Shown: positions 11,962-21,135, counted from the stretch's first letter. The stretch is 64,000 nt of DNA from G963674835 sp963674835 (GCA_963674835.2 CAXXKC010000002.1:868001-932000); one strand, 5' to 3'. The notes: generated by a model from the sequence alone, not told the origin. Numbers and translations: made by a program.

Positions 11962-12954
11962 CTATTGGCTCGCCCGCCAACGCAGCCGCCGGATCGCGAC
12001 ACCCTCGTAGCCCGGTAACAGGCTGGACAGGTAGCAGCGATCTCCCTCGCGTATGATCTCCGCAACCGCCGCTTTCAGCACGGCGACCAGACGCTCGTCG
12101 CCGCGGCCGAAGAACAGCGGATCGTCCGAGCGATACACGGCCGTCTTGAATCCCGACGAAGGCCCGATTTTGAACAGATAGTAATAGCCGTCCAGATGCA
12201 CCACGAACGGGCATTGCTGAGCGGTGGCCCCCGTGCCGCACACCCCTCCTTCACTGGCGATCCGCGCGTCGGACCAGGGAGCACCGATCGGCTCACTTGC
12301 CGTGCGCACGGCGATGACCCCTTGCTTCTTCAAGTCGCCCGCGTAGTACATCACGTAGCCCTGGTCGGTGCGCAACACCATGGGGTCCCGAGCATACCCC
12401 GGCCCGGTGAACAACTCGGTCTGTCCCTTATCGTCAGTCAGCCGGCGGAATTGGATGCCGTCGTCGGAAGCCGCCGCACTGATCTGCACCTTACCGTCGC
12501 GATTCTTCCCACCCCCGTAGTAGAGCAACCAGCGCCCTTCGTGCTGCAATACATACGGCGCATGAATGAACTCCTGGCTGCCGGTTTTGCAACTCTCGCC
12601 GCACTGCCGGTCCGCACGCCAGCAGATGCCCCGCGGCGTCCAATCGGCGGCTTCCAACTCCTCGCCCCCTTCGCAGCGATAGAACAACCGCCCGACGGCC
12701 GTGTCACGGATCTGCATCCACAACTGCCACCGCCCATTCTTCGCGCGAAAGAAGCAGTGGTCCACAACCTGCCCGCGCTTCGAGTTGATCTCCGGTAGCT
12801 CAGGACTGGCAGCCACACGTACCCACGGCCCATCGAACTCGGGCACACGAGCAACCCTGACTACATCGCCCTCTCCACTGGCGTGCCCGACGCCACTCCA
12901 CAACGGCCCAATCACCAGCAAACCCAAGCCCCATACCACGAGAGAACGATTCAT
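11962..12954 (-). CDS. Exported GH43-type beta-propeller protein (putative glycosidase-like)
   Basis: A 330-residue protein with a signal peptide (SLVVWGLGLLVIGPLWSGVGHA) and repeated blades resembling the five-bladed GH43/GH32/GH130 propellers. Examples are FFRAKNGRWQLWMQIRD, HAPYVLQHEGRWLLYYGGG, GYARDPMVLRTDQGYVMYYAGD and PFVVHLDGYYYLFKIG. These blades often carry the three acidic catalytic residues, which I cannot assign with confidence here. It may bind or cleave plant or algal glycans in the periplasm, but a non-catalytic propeller is equally possible. ATG 12954 is chosen because GGGGAA lies 9 bases upstream. Upstream in-frame ATGs at 12963 and 12984 are less well placed. Confidence 0.7.
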   Translation of the reverse strand: MNRSLVVWGLGLLVIGPLWSGVGHASGEGDVVRVARVPEFDGPWVRVAASPELPEINSKRGQVVDHCFFRAKNGRWQLWMQIRDTAVGRLFYRCEGGEELEAADWTPRGICWRADRQCGESCKTGSQEFIHAPYVLQHEGRWLLYYGGGKNRDGKVQISAAASDDGIQFRRLTDDKGQTELFTGPGYARDPMVLRTDQGYVMYYAGDLKKQGVIAVRTASEPIGAPWSDARIASEGGVCGTGATAQQCPFVVHLDGYYYLFKIGPSSGFKTAVYRSDDPLFFGRGDERLVAVLKAAVAEIIREGDRCYLSSLLPGYEGVAIRRLRWRASQ

Positions 12955-13084
12955 GCGACTCATTTCCCCACGAAAACCACCCAATAAAAGACGCTCTCCT
13001 ATCCTAGCCTCCCAGCAGCGACCCTCTCAACCCTCACACCACCACACCCATCCCCAGTCCCCGCGCATCGAAAAGAGCCGCACC

Positions 13085-13163
13085 CGTAGGGTGGGCCGAG
13101 CCCGTCGGCTGGCCCGAGCGAAGCGAGCCCCACCAGAACCAACTCCACCAACCCGACCCTACG
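13085..13163. repeat. Family B intergenic repeat with terminal inverted repeats
   Basis: The element is bounded by CGTAGGGT (13085-13092) and ACCCTACG (13156-13163), which are exact reverse complements. Internally it holds GGGTGGGCCGAG and GAAGCGAGCCCC. Its right end contains CTA at 13159-13161, which is the TAG stop of recQ on the minus strand. A partial second copy lies at 60807-60833. Confidence 0.65.
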
Positions 13164-15735
13164 TCAACCACGCATCTTGAACGGGCATCCCGTCAGCCCG
13201 AGCCTCCTGAACGTGACGGACGATCGTGGCCCTTTCCAATCGCCGGATCGTGGCACACTCGGCAACGGAAAAGCCTTGCGAAAGCACCCGCCATGTCCAG
13301 TAGTAATCAGGGTGCGACTCTTCCGCCTGCAGCGCGGCTGATGGGGTAACAGTTTCCGGCCCACCCTCCAGAAGCCTGATCAAGTCGCCTCCGTAGCGAT
13401 TCACCTTCGTCTGACCGATGCCTCGCACGCCCAGCAGCTCGCGCAGCGAACGCGGCCGCCGACAGGCCAACTCCTCGAGCGTCGCATTCGAGAGCACCAT
13501 GTACGGCGCAATCCCCGCCCTGGACGCTACTCGGCTGCGCCACTGTTTCAGCGCCGCCATGAGTTCCACGCCTGCCGGCAGTTCCTCCGCATCGGACTCC
13601 GACGGCCGCTCCGATTCCTCCAACGGAGGGCTTCGACGCAGTCTCGCCAGCAAGTCGCCCGGTATCGGCAGGCTGTGGTCCAGTGGCGCGGCGCCTTTCA
13701 TCACGTCGATGCCCCGCGCGGTCAGTTGCACGACGGGCCGCCGCGGCTCGATCTCCTCCTGCTCCGCCAGGTCCGCCGCCACGAGAATGTCGATCAGAAT
13801 CGCCACGTCCTGTTGGGTCAGGCAGCTCAGCAACCCGAACGTGCTCAGCTTGTTCAGATGCAGTTTCTCCAACCGAGCCGAACCCGAGCCGCACAACATC
13901 TGCGCGATCAGGTTCTTGCCGCAACGGAAGCGGCTCTGCGTCCTCGCGATGCCGCTGAGCGTCTTCCGCACGGCATCGACGACGCCGTCATCCAGAACAA
14001 CGCCGCTCGCCTGAACCTCCTTCGTGGCACGACTACGGCGGCAGTTGTCGCAGTGGCCACAGTCGTCCTGATCGGCGTCACCGAAGTATTGCAGGATCTC
14101 CGCCTGCCGGCAGTGATGGCTCAGTGCAAACCGCACGACCTGGTTGAGCTTCTCGTATTCTGCCGTCTTTAGCCGTTCCATGGCCTCGAAATCCAACGAC
14201 AGTTCGTCGAACGGCACATCGCGTTTGAGCATGCGGACCGCACGGCCCCGAAACGGCGGAACATAGGTGAAGACCTGTAGTTCGTTCAAATCGTTTAGGG
14301 CGTTCGTGACCGAGTTGTAGTCGCCATCGATCGACGCCACCAGGCTGCGCGGCTGGAAGTAGACCAGCTCGTTGCGGCGGTCGCCCACCAACTGCTCGAC
14401 CGCCCGAAGCACCCGGCGTCGGACCTTCGCCTGTTTGGGCAGCAGATCGACCAACGTGGGCAAATCGCTGTCCAACCGCACCGCCGCCATGTTCTGCGAG
14501 GCGACCAGCCGCTCCAGCACGTCGGCCGATTCCAGCAATTGCTCGCATGCCCCTACCCCCTCGGCACCAACCGGCAATCCCAGGCGTTCCTTGATCTCCT
14601 GCTGGGTCAGCTCGATGGGGTCGGCCGGGATGCTGCGAAGCAGATCGTATACCGCCGCCACGATCTCACGCGAAGGATAAGCGCTCTCGATGAAGAACTC
14701 CTGGATCTGACGATCCGCCGAATGGTACAGCAGCAGGCATCGCGAGGGCCTGCCGTCGCGGCCCGCACGCCCGGCCTCCTGGTAGTAGCCCTCCAGCGTG
14801 CCCGGCATGTTGTAATGAACCACAAACCGGACGTCCGACTTGTCGATCCCCATCCCGAAGGCGTTCGTGGCTACGACGATCTCGACCGCCCCGCCCATAA
14901 ACGCCTCTTGCGCCGCATGCCGCTGCTCCGACAGCATTCCCGCATGGTAGACGACCGTCGAGCGGCCCTGTTCGGCGGCGATCTGTTGGGCAACCTCCTC
15001 CGCCTTCTTCCTGCTCGACGTATAGACAATCCCCGAGCCAGGCGTATCGCGCAGAAACGCCCGCAGAAGTTCCACCTTCTGCCGTTCGCCGCGGCAATAC
15101 TGGACTTCGTAGAACAGATTCGGACGTGCGAAACCGGCAATGAACGTCCTCGGTTCGTCGAGCCGCAACTGCTCGACAATGTCGCGCCGTACCGCATCGG
15201 TGGCCGTGGCCGTCAGGGCAATCGTCGTCGGACTGCCAAGCATCCGGCGAAATCGCCCCAGCCGCGCGTAGTCGGGCCGGAAGTCGTGCCCCCACTGGCT
15301 GATGCAATGCGCCTCGTCGACCGCCAGGAGCTTCACCCCCACCGCCCGCACCGCCTCCAGAAATCGCCCGCTGCGAAAGCGCTCTGGAACCACGTACACG
15401 AGACGATACGCGCTCGCCGCCATCTGCGCCAGACGCGCATATTGCTCATCGAGAGCGAGCGTGCTGTTAATATAGGTAACCGGCAGCCCCCGCGCAGAAA
15501 GCTGGTCCACTTGGTCTTTCATCAGCGCGATGAGCGGCGAAACGACCAGGGTCAGCCCATCGAGAACCAGCGCAGGCAACTGGTAACAAAGGCTCTTGCC
15601 GCCGCCGGTCGGCATGACGCAAAGGCAATCCCGACCCGCCAGCACCGTTTCAACCACGTCCCGCTGGCCAGCCCGGAACGATTCCAGGCCGAACCGCGCG
15701 AGATACGGTTCCAACTCGATTTGTGTATATGGCAT
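13159..15735 (-). CDS. recQ: ATP-dependent DNA helicase RecQ
   Basis: An 858-residue RecQ helicase. From ATG 15735 the protein begins MPYTQIELEPYLARFGLESF, matching the conserved RecQ start, with RAGQRDVVETVL as motif 0. Walker A TGGGKS is at residues 43-48 and DEAH near 143 (AVDEAHCISQWGHDFRP). The helicase C domain contains YYQEAGRAGRDG. The zinc-binding RQC segment carries C-x-n-CGHCDNC (DDCGHCDNCRR). An HRDC domain (LKQWRSRVASRAGIAPYMVLSNATL) lies near the end and is followed by a helix-turn-helix tail (SVAECATIRRLERATIVRHV). RecQ restarts stalled forks and supports recombination. The longer frame to 15927 lacks conservation. Its TAG stop falls inside repeat B. Confidence 0.95.
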   Translation of the reverse strand: MPYTQIELEPYLARFGLESFRAGQRDVVETVLAGRDCLCVMPTGGGKSLCYQLPALVLDGLTLVVSPLIALMKDQVDQLSARGLPVTYINSTLALDEQYARLAQMAASAYRLVYVVPERFRSGRFLEAVRAVGVKLLAVDEAHCISQWGHDFRPDYARLGRFRRMLGSPTTIALTATATDAVRRDIVEQLRLDEPRTFIAGFARPNLFYEVQYCRGERQKVELLRAFLRDTPGSGIVYTSSRKKAEEVAQQIAAEQGRSTVVYHAGMLSEQRHAAQEAFMGGAVEIVVATNAFGMGIDKSDVRFVVHYNMPGTLEGYYQEAGRAGRDGRPSRCLLLYHSADRQIQEFFIESAYPSREIVAAVYDLLRSIPADPIELTQQEIKERLGLPVGAEGVGACEQLLESADVLERLVASQNMAAVRLDSDLPTLVDLLPKQAKVRRRVLRAVEQLVGDRRNELVYFQPRSLVASIDGDYNSVTNALNDLNELQVFTYVPPFRGRAVRMLKRDVPFDELSLDFEAMERLKTAEYEKLNQVVRFALSHHCRQAEILQYFGDADQDDCGHCDNCRRSRATKEVQASGVVLDDGVVDAVRKTLSGIARTQSRFRCGKNLIAQMLCGSGSARLEKLHLNKLSTFGLLSCLTQQDVAILIDILVAADLAEQEEIEPRRPVVQLTARGIDVMKGAAPLDHSLPIPGDLLARLRRSPPLEESERPSESDAEELPAGVELMAALKQWRSRVASRAGIAPYMVLSNATLEELACRRPRSLRELLGVRGIGQTKVNRYGGDLIRLLEGGPETVTPSAALQAEESHPDYYWTWRVLSQGFSVAECATIRRLERATIVRHVQEARADGMPVQDAWLT

Positions 15736-15953
15736 CTCGAACGACGAGCCGTCTTCATCCTGAAACGATGACTTGGCCGCGATTATACCGGGCGGGGATG
15801 CCCCCTCCAAGGAGCCGAAGTCCGATAGCAGGTTCCGCATTTCACTCGACGCTCCCGGAATTGGCCGTTCCCCCCTCGCCCGTTGCATGTCGGATCGAGC
15901 CGATCTACGATAGCGCCAGTCCCCCATCCTTTCGCGCAGGAGAGACTTGCACC

Positions 15954-17252
15954 ATGCAGCGCCCTATCGCGATCCTGATCTTGTTTGTGCTTTTGCCAGC
16001 CAGTGTGGCAACGGCCGCACAGCGCCGCGCTCGGAACGTCGACGAAGGCAGAGTCCCGTCTTACACACTTCCAGACCCGCTCGTCATGTCCAACGGCCAG
16101 CGCGTCGCCGATGCCGCCGTGTGGCGACAGAAGCGGCGGCCGGAGATACTGCAATTGTTCGAGACCTATGTCTGCGGCAAGTCGTTTCCGCCCACAAAAC
16201 AGACCTCGTTCCACGTTACGTCGGTCGACAAGCACGCCCTGGACGGAAAGGCTACTCGCAAGCAGGTGACCATCGCGTTCACGAGCGATCCTCATGGGCC
16301 GAGCATGGATCTGCTCCTTTACCTGCCCAATGCCGCAAAGAAACCCGTGCCGGTCTTCTTGGGCCTGAACTTCTTCGGCAACCACAGCATCCATCCCGAT
16401 CCGGGCATTACGCTTTCCACGCGATGGATGCGCGATGATCCAACGCGCGGGGTCGTCAACCATCAGGCGACAGAGCAGTCGCGCGGTGCGTGCCGCAGTC
16501 GCTGGCCGGTCGAACATATCCTCGATCGCGGCTACGGTCTGGCCACCGTCTATTACGGCGACTTGGATCCCGACTTCGACGACGGATTCCACAACGGCAT
16601 CCAACCGCTCTTCTATCGCAAGGGACAAACGCGCCCGGCGCCCGATGAGTGGGGGGCGATCGGAGCCTGGGCGTGGGGTCTTAGTCGCGCCATGGACTAT
16701 CTCCAGACCGATGCCGATGTCGACGCAAAGCATGTGGCCGTCCTCGGTCACTCGCGACTGGGCAAGACCGCGCTTTGGGCAGGTGCGCAGGACGAACGGT
16801 TCGCCCTGGTCATCTCCAACAACTCCGGCTGTGGTGGGGCCGCGTTAAGTCGCCGATGCTTCGGTGAAACGGTCGCCGCCATTAATGACAATTTTAATCA
16901 CTGGTTCTGTGACAATTTCAAACAATTCAACGACCGGGAGACCGCGCTGCCGGTCGACCAGCACATGCTTGTCGCCCTCATCGCTCCGCGGCCAGTCTAC
17001 GTTGTTAGCGCCAGTGAGGATCTGCATGCCGACCCGCGAGGCGAGTTCCTGGCGGCCAAGGGCGCCGATCCGGTCTATCGACTGTTGGGGACCGACGGCA
17101 TGGCGGCCGATTCGATGCCCGACGTGGAGCAACCGATCCACAGTACCATCGGCTATCACCTTCGCCGCGGAAAGCACGACGTGACCAGTTACGATTGGGA
17201 CCGATTCATGGACTTCGCCGATCGTCATTTCCGCCGCGATTCGCACCGCTGA
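15954..17252 (+). CDS. Exported CE15-like carbohydrate esterase (glucuronoyl esterase family)
   Basis: A 432-residue alpha/beta hydrolase with a signal peptide (IAILILFVLLPASVATAAQ). The nucleophile elbow is GHSRLGK at residues 265-271, with S267, and is followed by ALWAGAQDERF. This corresponds to the CE15 elbow, usually written GCSRxGK, with His in place of Cys. INDNFNHWFCDNF and GKHDVTSYDWDRF (catalytic His candidate) also fit. CE15 enzymes cleave lignin-carbohydrate or glucuronate methyl esters. The exact substrate is not predictable. ATG 15954 has AGGAGA about 10 bases upstream. The gene is divergent from recQ, with about 220 bases between. Confidence 0.8.
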   Translation: MQRPIAILILFVLLPASVATAAQRRARNVDEGRVPSYTLPDPLVMSNGQRVADAAVWRQKRRPEILQLFETYVCGKSFPPTKQTSFHVTSVDKHALDGKATRKQVTIAFTSDPHGPSMDLLLYLPNAAKKPVPVFLGLNFFGNHSIHPDPGITLSTRWMRDDPTRGVVNHQATEQSRGACRSRWPVEHILDRGYGLATVYYGDLDPDFDDGFHNGIQPLFYRKGQTRPAPDEWGAIGAWAWGLSRAMDYLQTDADVDAKHVAVLGHSRLGKTALWAGAQDERFALVISNNSGCGGAALSRRCFGETVAAINDNFNHWFCDNFKQFNDRETALPVDQHMLVALIAPRPVYVVSASEDLHADPRGEFLAAKGADPVYRLLGTDGMAADSMPDVEQPIHSTIGYHLRRGKHDVTSYDWDRFMDFADRHFRRDSHR

Positions 17253-18592
17253 CGGCCGTCTTCCATCCGCCTCCGATTGTCGCATCTCCTTTTACGGCAT
17301 CATATTACGGCACCATCAATCTGGCGGCCCCATAGCCTCGCCACGCCTCGGATGCGCGTCTCACCGCACCGTTCTTCTACGCTTCCCACAGTTGCAGCCT
17401 GCCAAAGTCGCAAACGCCCGCAGTGTGTTGGATCGAGCGTCAACTCCAAGACCCCGCTCCCCGCAAACCGTTCAATTCAGGAAAACGAAATCACTTAAGC
17501 GGGCCTGCCTCATCTTGAAGCCGGACCTAAGCTGCCTGCCACAACACTCCCGCGATACCTCGTTGAGCACCTTCGTCACCGTGCGACGGCAAGAAAAGGT
17601 CTTCTCGCAGGTCGCGCTCACCGAAAAAGAGATCTCGATTCCAAAAAATGTCCTTCGCCTACCAGACTTTTTTTGGAGGTCAAATCGGGCATGCCTGATC
17701 GTCTCATCGGTCTTCGCAGCAAGCGCAGCCGCGACCGGGTTCGCGGCGTTGCCGTACGTTGCGAATCCATGTCGTTTTGGCGCCGGCAACACGGCGCCGC
17801 ATCACGTTATCACCTACGACGCAGTTCACATGATCGCGTTGGCTAACGCACATGGATCCGTAATTCGACATCCGTATCCGCACAAGCGATAGCCATCTCT
17901 TCAGAACTTCGCAAACGATCATCGCAGCGCAGTTTCTGCCGAGAATTCACGGCACTTCATAAACCGCAACCCATTGTCGCATAATGCCTTACGAACCGCG
18001 CTGCGCGCAGCCATTTTGCAATCGCATCGGCTCGCTCGGTCGTACGCTCGCTCACTCAACGCGTGCCAAGATCGTTCATCGCAGCGACCGAGAAAACGCA
18101 CCGACGACTCGCCGCTTCACAACTCACATCGCGCAACGCAATTAGTCTTCACGCAGCGCAGGGTGGCGCAACTCGACACACGCATCATGTGCTTGGCCAT
18201 CGCGAACACACTTCAAATGCAACAACAGCGCGGTCACTCTCAGTCGATATCGATGAGCCAAATTGCATCGCGCAACACAGAGCGCATCAGGAATTTTTTC
18301 TCCGCAATCAAGAATTGTACTTGCAAGATTCTCTAAATTTCGTACGATAATTCAGAATTGAAGCCCGTAGATCGGGCCGGAGGTTTTGGGTCTTGTGCCT
18401 CCGTGCAAAGGATGGAGGCCGGCAAAGGAGTATTCAGAACAGTGATGGGTTGCTTCATCGCAAGGTTGCGATGAGAAAATAAGTCATCCTGTTCTTACTT
18501 TTGTTTCTGGGCGAGCCACCTGTCGAGCTTCGGACCCAGCCCGACTGTCGGCAAGGAGAGATCGCCCGTAACGCTTGTTAGGAGGACGTGAG
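17253..18592. other. 1.3 kb gene-poor region, partly AT-rich, upstream of the H1-like gene
   Basis: No convincing gene is found on either strand. Open frames overlap in several phases without conserved protein character. Local composition falls well below the surroundings: 18241-18300 is about 47% G+C by hand count, and 18301-18360 is lower still. Recurrent CGCA/TGCG words are conspicuous from 17900 to 18280. A hairpin with arms GGCGCCG and CGGCGCC is at about 17778-17797. It could hold a long 5' regulatory region, an unrecognised RNA or decayed DNA. Confidence 0.5.
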
Positions 18593-18766
18593 GTGGCCAA
18601 GAAGAAAGCAGTCAAGAAAGTGGCTAAGAAAGCCGCGAAGAAGGTCGCCAAGAAGAAGGTCGCCAAGAAGAAGGTCGCCAAGAAGAAGGTCGCCAAGAAG
18701 AAGGTTGCCAAGAAAAAGGTCGCCAAGAAAAAGGCAACCAAGAAGAAGGCGACCAAGAAGAAGTAG
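18593..18766 (+). CDS. Lysine/alanine-repeat histone H1-like DNA-binding peptide
   Basis: A 57-residue extremely basic peptide that starts at GTG 18593, 7 bases after AGGAGG. After a short leader (VAKKKAVKKVAKKAAKK) it consists of eight tandem five-residue units, six VAKKK followed by two ATKKK, encoded by eight 15-base repeats at 18644-18763. This is the composition of the C-terminal tail of eukaryotic H1 and of bacterial H1-like proteins (Hc1/Hc2 type), which compact DNA. There is no globular domain. Planctomycetota have notably condensed nucleoids, so a chromatin role is plausible but inferred. The repeat count can vary by slippage. A stem-loop followed by T-rich sequence lies 75 bases downstream. 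Confidence 0.8.
   Translation: MAKKKAVKKVAKKAAKKVAKKKVAKKKVAKKKVAKKKVAKKKVAKKKATKKKATKKK
18644..18763 (+). repeat. Tandem 15-base repeat array inside the H1-like gene
   Basis: Eight consecutive 15-base units, GTCGCCAAGAAGAAG with few substitutions, keep the reading frame and encode VAKKK or ATKKK. Near-identity at the DNA level suggests recent expansion and possible length variation between strains. Confidence 0.92.
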
Positions 18767-18840
18767 GCCTGGAAGCGTCCTTCGGACGCCTTCCTGCCGG
18801 CAGATCTTCGATCTAGCCACTGTTACGACGAGAAAGGGAC

Positions 18841-18876
18841 GCCCAACTGCTGGATGTTGGGCGTTTCTGCTTTCTT
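18841..18876 (+). terminator. Rho-independent terminator after the H1-like gene
   Basis: Arms GCCCAAC and GTTGGGC with an 8-base loop (18841-18862) are followed by a T-rich tract GTTTCTGCTTTCTT. It lies 75 bases past the H1-like stop. A second stem (GCGTCC/GGACGC) lies nearer, at about 18777-18793. Confidence 0.75.
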
Positions 18877-18905
18877 GGCCCCCTACGGTGCATCCCGTCG
18901 TATAT

Positions 18906-18967
18906 GTAGCGTGTGGTTCCGCTTTTGAAACCTCGCAAACACGCCGCCGCGAACGCGACTCGCACTA
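18906..18967. repeat. Family A intergenic repeat, copy 2 (internally deleted)
   Basis: Begins GTAGCGTGTGG and ends GCGACTCGCACTA. Compared with other copies it lacks about 13 bases before GCGACT, which removes the left arm of the terminal hairpin. Its last three bases, CTA at 18965-18967, are the TAG stop of the minus-strand gene that follows. It sits between convergent genes. Confidence 0.8.
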
Positions 18968-19954
18968 AAGCGGTCGCAATGCCAGGACCGCCTCGCTTCT
19001 CTCGACGCACACCGCTTCCCTTCGCCCGCCGGCCGTTCGCACCTGAACCTCCGCATTGCCTGGATCGGCCTGCCGGGTGTAGCGGACCAGAATCGCACCC
19101 GCGGCTTGGCATGCCGCTCGATCCGTACACCCCACCACCAACGCCGCCGGTCCGACGAAATTCCCCGGAACCAGCAGCACCGTTTGCTCCGGCTTCTCCA
19201 GCGCAAAGAAGCGCTCCAGCCACGCGTTCTCCTGCTCGTTGCGACCGACGATAACCTTGGTCTGAGGATCCAAACGCATATGCCGGCCGACCGTCAACAG
19301 TTCGAAATGCGGTCGCGCCGCCTCAGGCTGATGCCTGATCAGATCTCGCACACGGGGCGCGAAGCTGATCTCAGTCAGCGCGCAGCCTGTCGACGGTTGC
19401 GGTATGCGGCGAACGCCGAACTGTCGGGCCAATTCAACCAACGGCGCACGCGCACGTCCAGAGAACGCATACAACCGCTCGCGATCGATCAGACCCTCTG
19501 TCTCCGGGATCGTCGGCGGAAGCAGCTTCGCCGACAGCGGACGCAGTAGCCTACCTTCGAGGCCGGAACGCCCCGCGATGATGGACAGATCGCGGCGTTT
19601 CTGGCTCATTGGCCGCTGGCCGAGGATCTCTCCGCTGACCACAACGCATGCGCCGATTTCCTCCATGAATCTCCGTGCCATAGCACCCATATAGATTCGG
19701 CAGTCGACACATGGGTTGATCCCTTTGCCGTATCCGAAAGACGGCCGGCGGATGACCTCGACGTAATCGTCGGCCACCGTCAACACCGTCAGTCGCACAC
19801 CGAGCTCCGCAGCTATCTGCGAGGCCGGAGTCTTGCAGCAGCGAAACGTCGTTCGGATATTCAACGCCTCCACCTCGAACCCCTGCTGCTGCAGAGCGCA
19901 GATCGCCAACGTGCTGTCGAGTCCACCGGAAAATAGCGCGACGGCGCGGGGCAT
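18965..19954 (-). CDS. PP-loop ATPase, MnmA/ThiI-like tRNA thiolation protein
   Basis: A 329-residue protein with an N-terminal PP-loop, LFSGGLDST (residues 7-15), the ATP pyrophosphatase signature of tRNA thiolases and related adenylating enzymes. A CVDC pair (INPCVDCRIYMGAMARRF) may hold or relay sulfur, as in ThiI/MnmA-type proteins. The C-terminal third (LTVGRHMRLDPQTKVIVGRNEQEN) resembles the NFACT-R-like module fused to such PP-loops. It probably modifies tRNA or activates a sulfur-transfer substrate in the cytoplasm, but the exact reaction is not assignable. ATG 19954 starts MPRAVALFSGG; the upstream in-frame TTG at 19996 is less likely. Its stop codon lies within repeat A copy 2. Confidence 0.78.
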   Translation of the reverse strand: MPRAVALFSGGLDSTLAICALQQQGFEVEALNIRTTFRCCKTPASQIAAELGVRLTVLTVADDYVEVIRRPSFGYGKGINPCVDCRIYMGAMARRFMEEIGACVVVSGEILGQRPMSQKRRDLSIIAGRSGLEGRLLRPLSAKLLPPTIPETEGLIDRERLYAFSGRARAPLVELARQFGVRRIPQPSTGCALTEISFAPRVRDLIRHQPEAARPHFELLTVGRHMRLDPQTKVIVGRNEQENAWLERFFALEKPEQTVLLVPGNFVGPAALVVGCTDRAACQAAGAILVRYTRQADPGNAEVQVRTAGGRREAVCVERSEAVLALRPL

Positions 19955-20048
19955 GGGCACAAGACGGATGATTCGGTGTTTGGCCGTATTATTCAAACCG
20001 CGCGCCGGCGAAACGTCCTGCCCGCGGCAGCCGCACGGTTCGGCGGCG

Positions 20049-20786
20049 TCAATCGGAGTGAAACGGAGGCGGATCGCCGTTCAATTCGTACAGCGCGTTT
20101 CGCGCTGCACGCTGTTCCGCTTCCTTCTTATTGCGACCCCAAGCAGCCTGATAACGATAGGGCCCAATCTGTGCCGAGATCTTGAAGCATTTACTGTGAT
20201 CCGGCCCCTTCTCGTCAAGCAGTTGGTAGGTGGGAGTGGTCCCATGTTCTCGCTGGGCCACCTGCTGCAACAGTGACTTGTAATTGCCGCCCGATTCCCC
20301 CATTGCGGCTCGCTCGATCTCCGGCCCCACGTGATGCTCGATGTACCGCCGTGCAGCCTCGGCACCGCCGTCGAGGTAGATCGCCGCAATAAGCGATTCG
20401 AACACATCGGCCAGCAAGGACGAGGGAACGGTTGGGTGGGTGGTCATACCCTTCCCCAGGATAAGAAAATCCTGCATTCCCAATTCCTGGCTGATTTTGG
20501 CGCAGGTCTGCCGGCTCACCACGATCGATTTCAGCCGCGTCAGATCCCCCTCCAGGTACTCGGGATACTGGTGGTACAGCAGCTCACAGACCACTGCCCC
20601 GAGAATGGCATCCCCCAAGAACTCCAGCCGCTCGTTCGACGCAAGACGATGCTGGGCACCCGACGCGTGGGTCAATGCTGCCCGCAACATACCCCGATCG
20701 CCGAATACATACCCGATCCGCTCTTCGCACTGCTCCAGAAGGGGCTGCAGTTGAGCGTCAAGATCGGACTCAGCTTCCAACGCCAT
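20049..20786 (-). CDS. rnc: Ribonuclease III
   Basis: A 245-residue RNase III from ATG 20786. The signature NERLEFLGDAILG marks the catalytic domain, with the acidic partner motif in LLADVFESLIAAIYLDGG, both binding Mg ions. The double-stranded RNA-binding domain occupies about the last 70 residues (NYKSLLQQVAQREHG... ending AAWGRNKKEAEQRAARNAL). It processes rRNA precursors and structured mRNAs. An upstream in-frame TTG at 20837 would add 17 residues without family support, and neither start has a clear Shine-Dalgarno. It is adjacent to the PP-loop gene on the same strand, about 95 bases upstream. Confidence 0.95.
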   Translation of the reverse strand: MALEAESDLDAQLQPLLEQCEERIGYVFGDRGMLRAALTHASGAQHRLASNERLEFLGDAILGAVVCELLYHQYPEYLEGDLTRLKSIVVSRQTCAKISQELGMQDFLILGKGMTTHPTVPSSLLADVFESLIAAIYLDGGAEAARRYIEHHVGPEIERAAMGESGGNYKSLLQQVAQREHGTTPTYQLLDEKGPDHSKCFKISAQIGPYRYQAAWGRNKKEAEQRAARNALYELNGDPPPFHSD

Positions 20787-21135
20787 ACGGCAGGTTTCAA
20801 CCGACAGGGCCACAAGACGGCAACAACAACCTCTCAATCATAAACCTAACTGGGGGTGCGAGTTTTGTCAACCGCGATACTCGTTCTGTGGCCGCCCCTG
20901 AGGCAGCGCCCCGCATCAAACCTCCCATCCGAACATTGCTCGCTCGCATGGGCAGGCGAAAGCCCGCTTGACTCATGCCGCATCCACCCGAAGAATGCTT
21001 GCGGATGGCTAATCGATGCAGTCACCGTAGACGGCTGCATACGGGAACGCTCATCACTGGTCCTAGCACTCGGTCGTGCAGTTTCCTCAGGCTCCGGGAC
21101 TCTGTCGACCCCCTCCATATTCCAGGCACGCTGCC
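20787..21135. other. Divergent intergenic region
   Basis: About 350 bases lie between rnc (minus) and the CbiA-like gene (plus). I see no repeat, RNA gene or cobalamin riboswitch-like element. Confidence 0.5.

Noticed and set aside
14539..15771. 410-codon plus-strand open frame
   Set aside because: Antisense to recQ, which carries all helicase motifs. The shadow protein has no recognisable domain.
17392..17892. 166-codon plus-strand frame and minus-strand counterparts in the 1.3 kb gap
   Set aside because: Several frames are open at once, no ribosome binding site fits and the residues look random, so coding is not supported.
18644..18763. Tandem repeat array as a CRISPR
   Set aside because: The 15-base units are contiguous with no spacers and encode in-frame lysine repeats.
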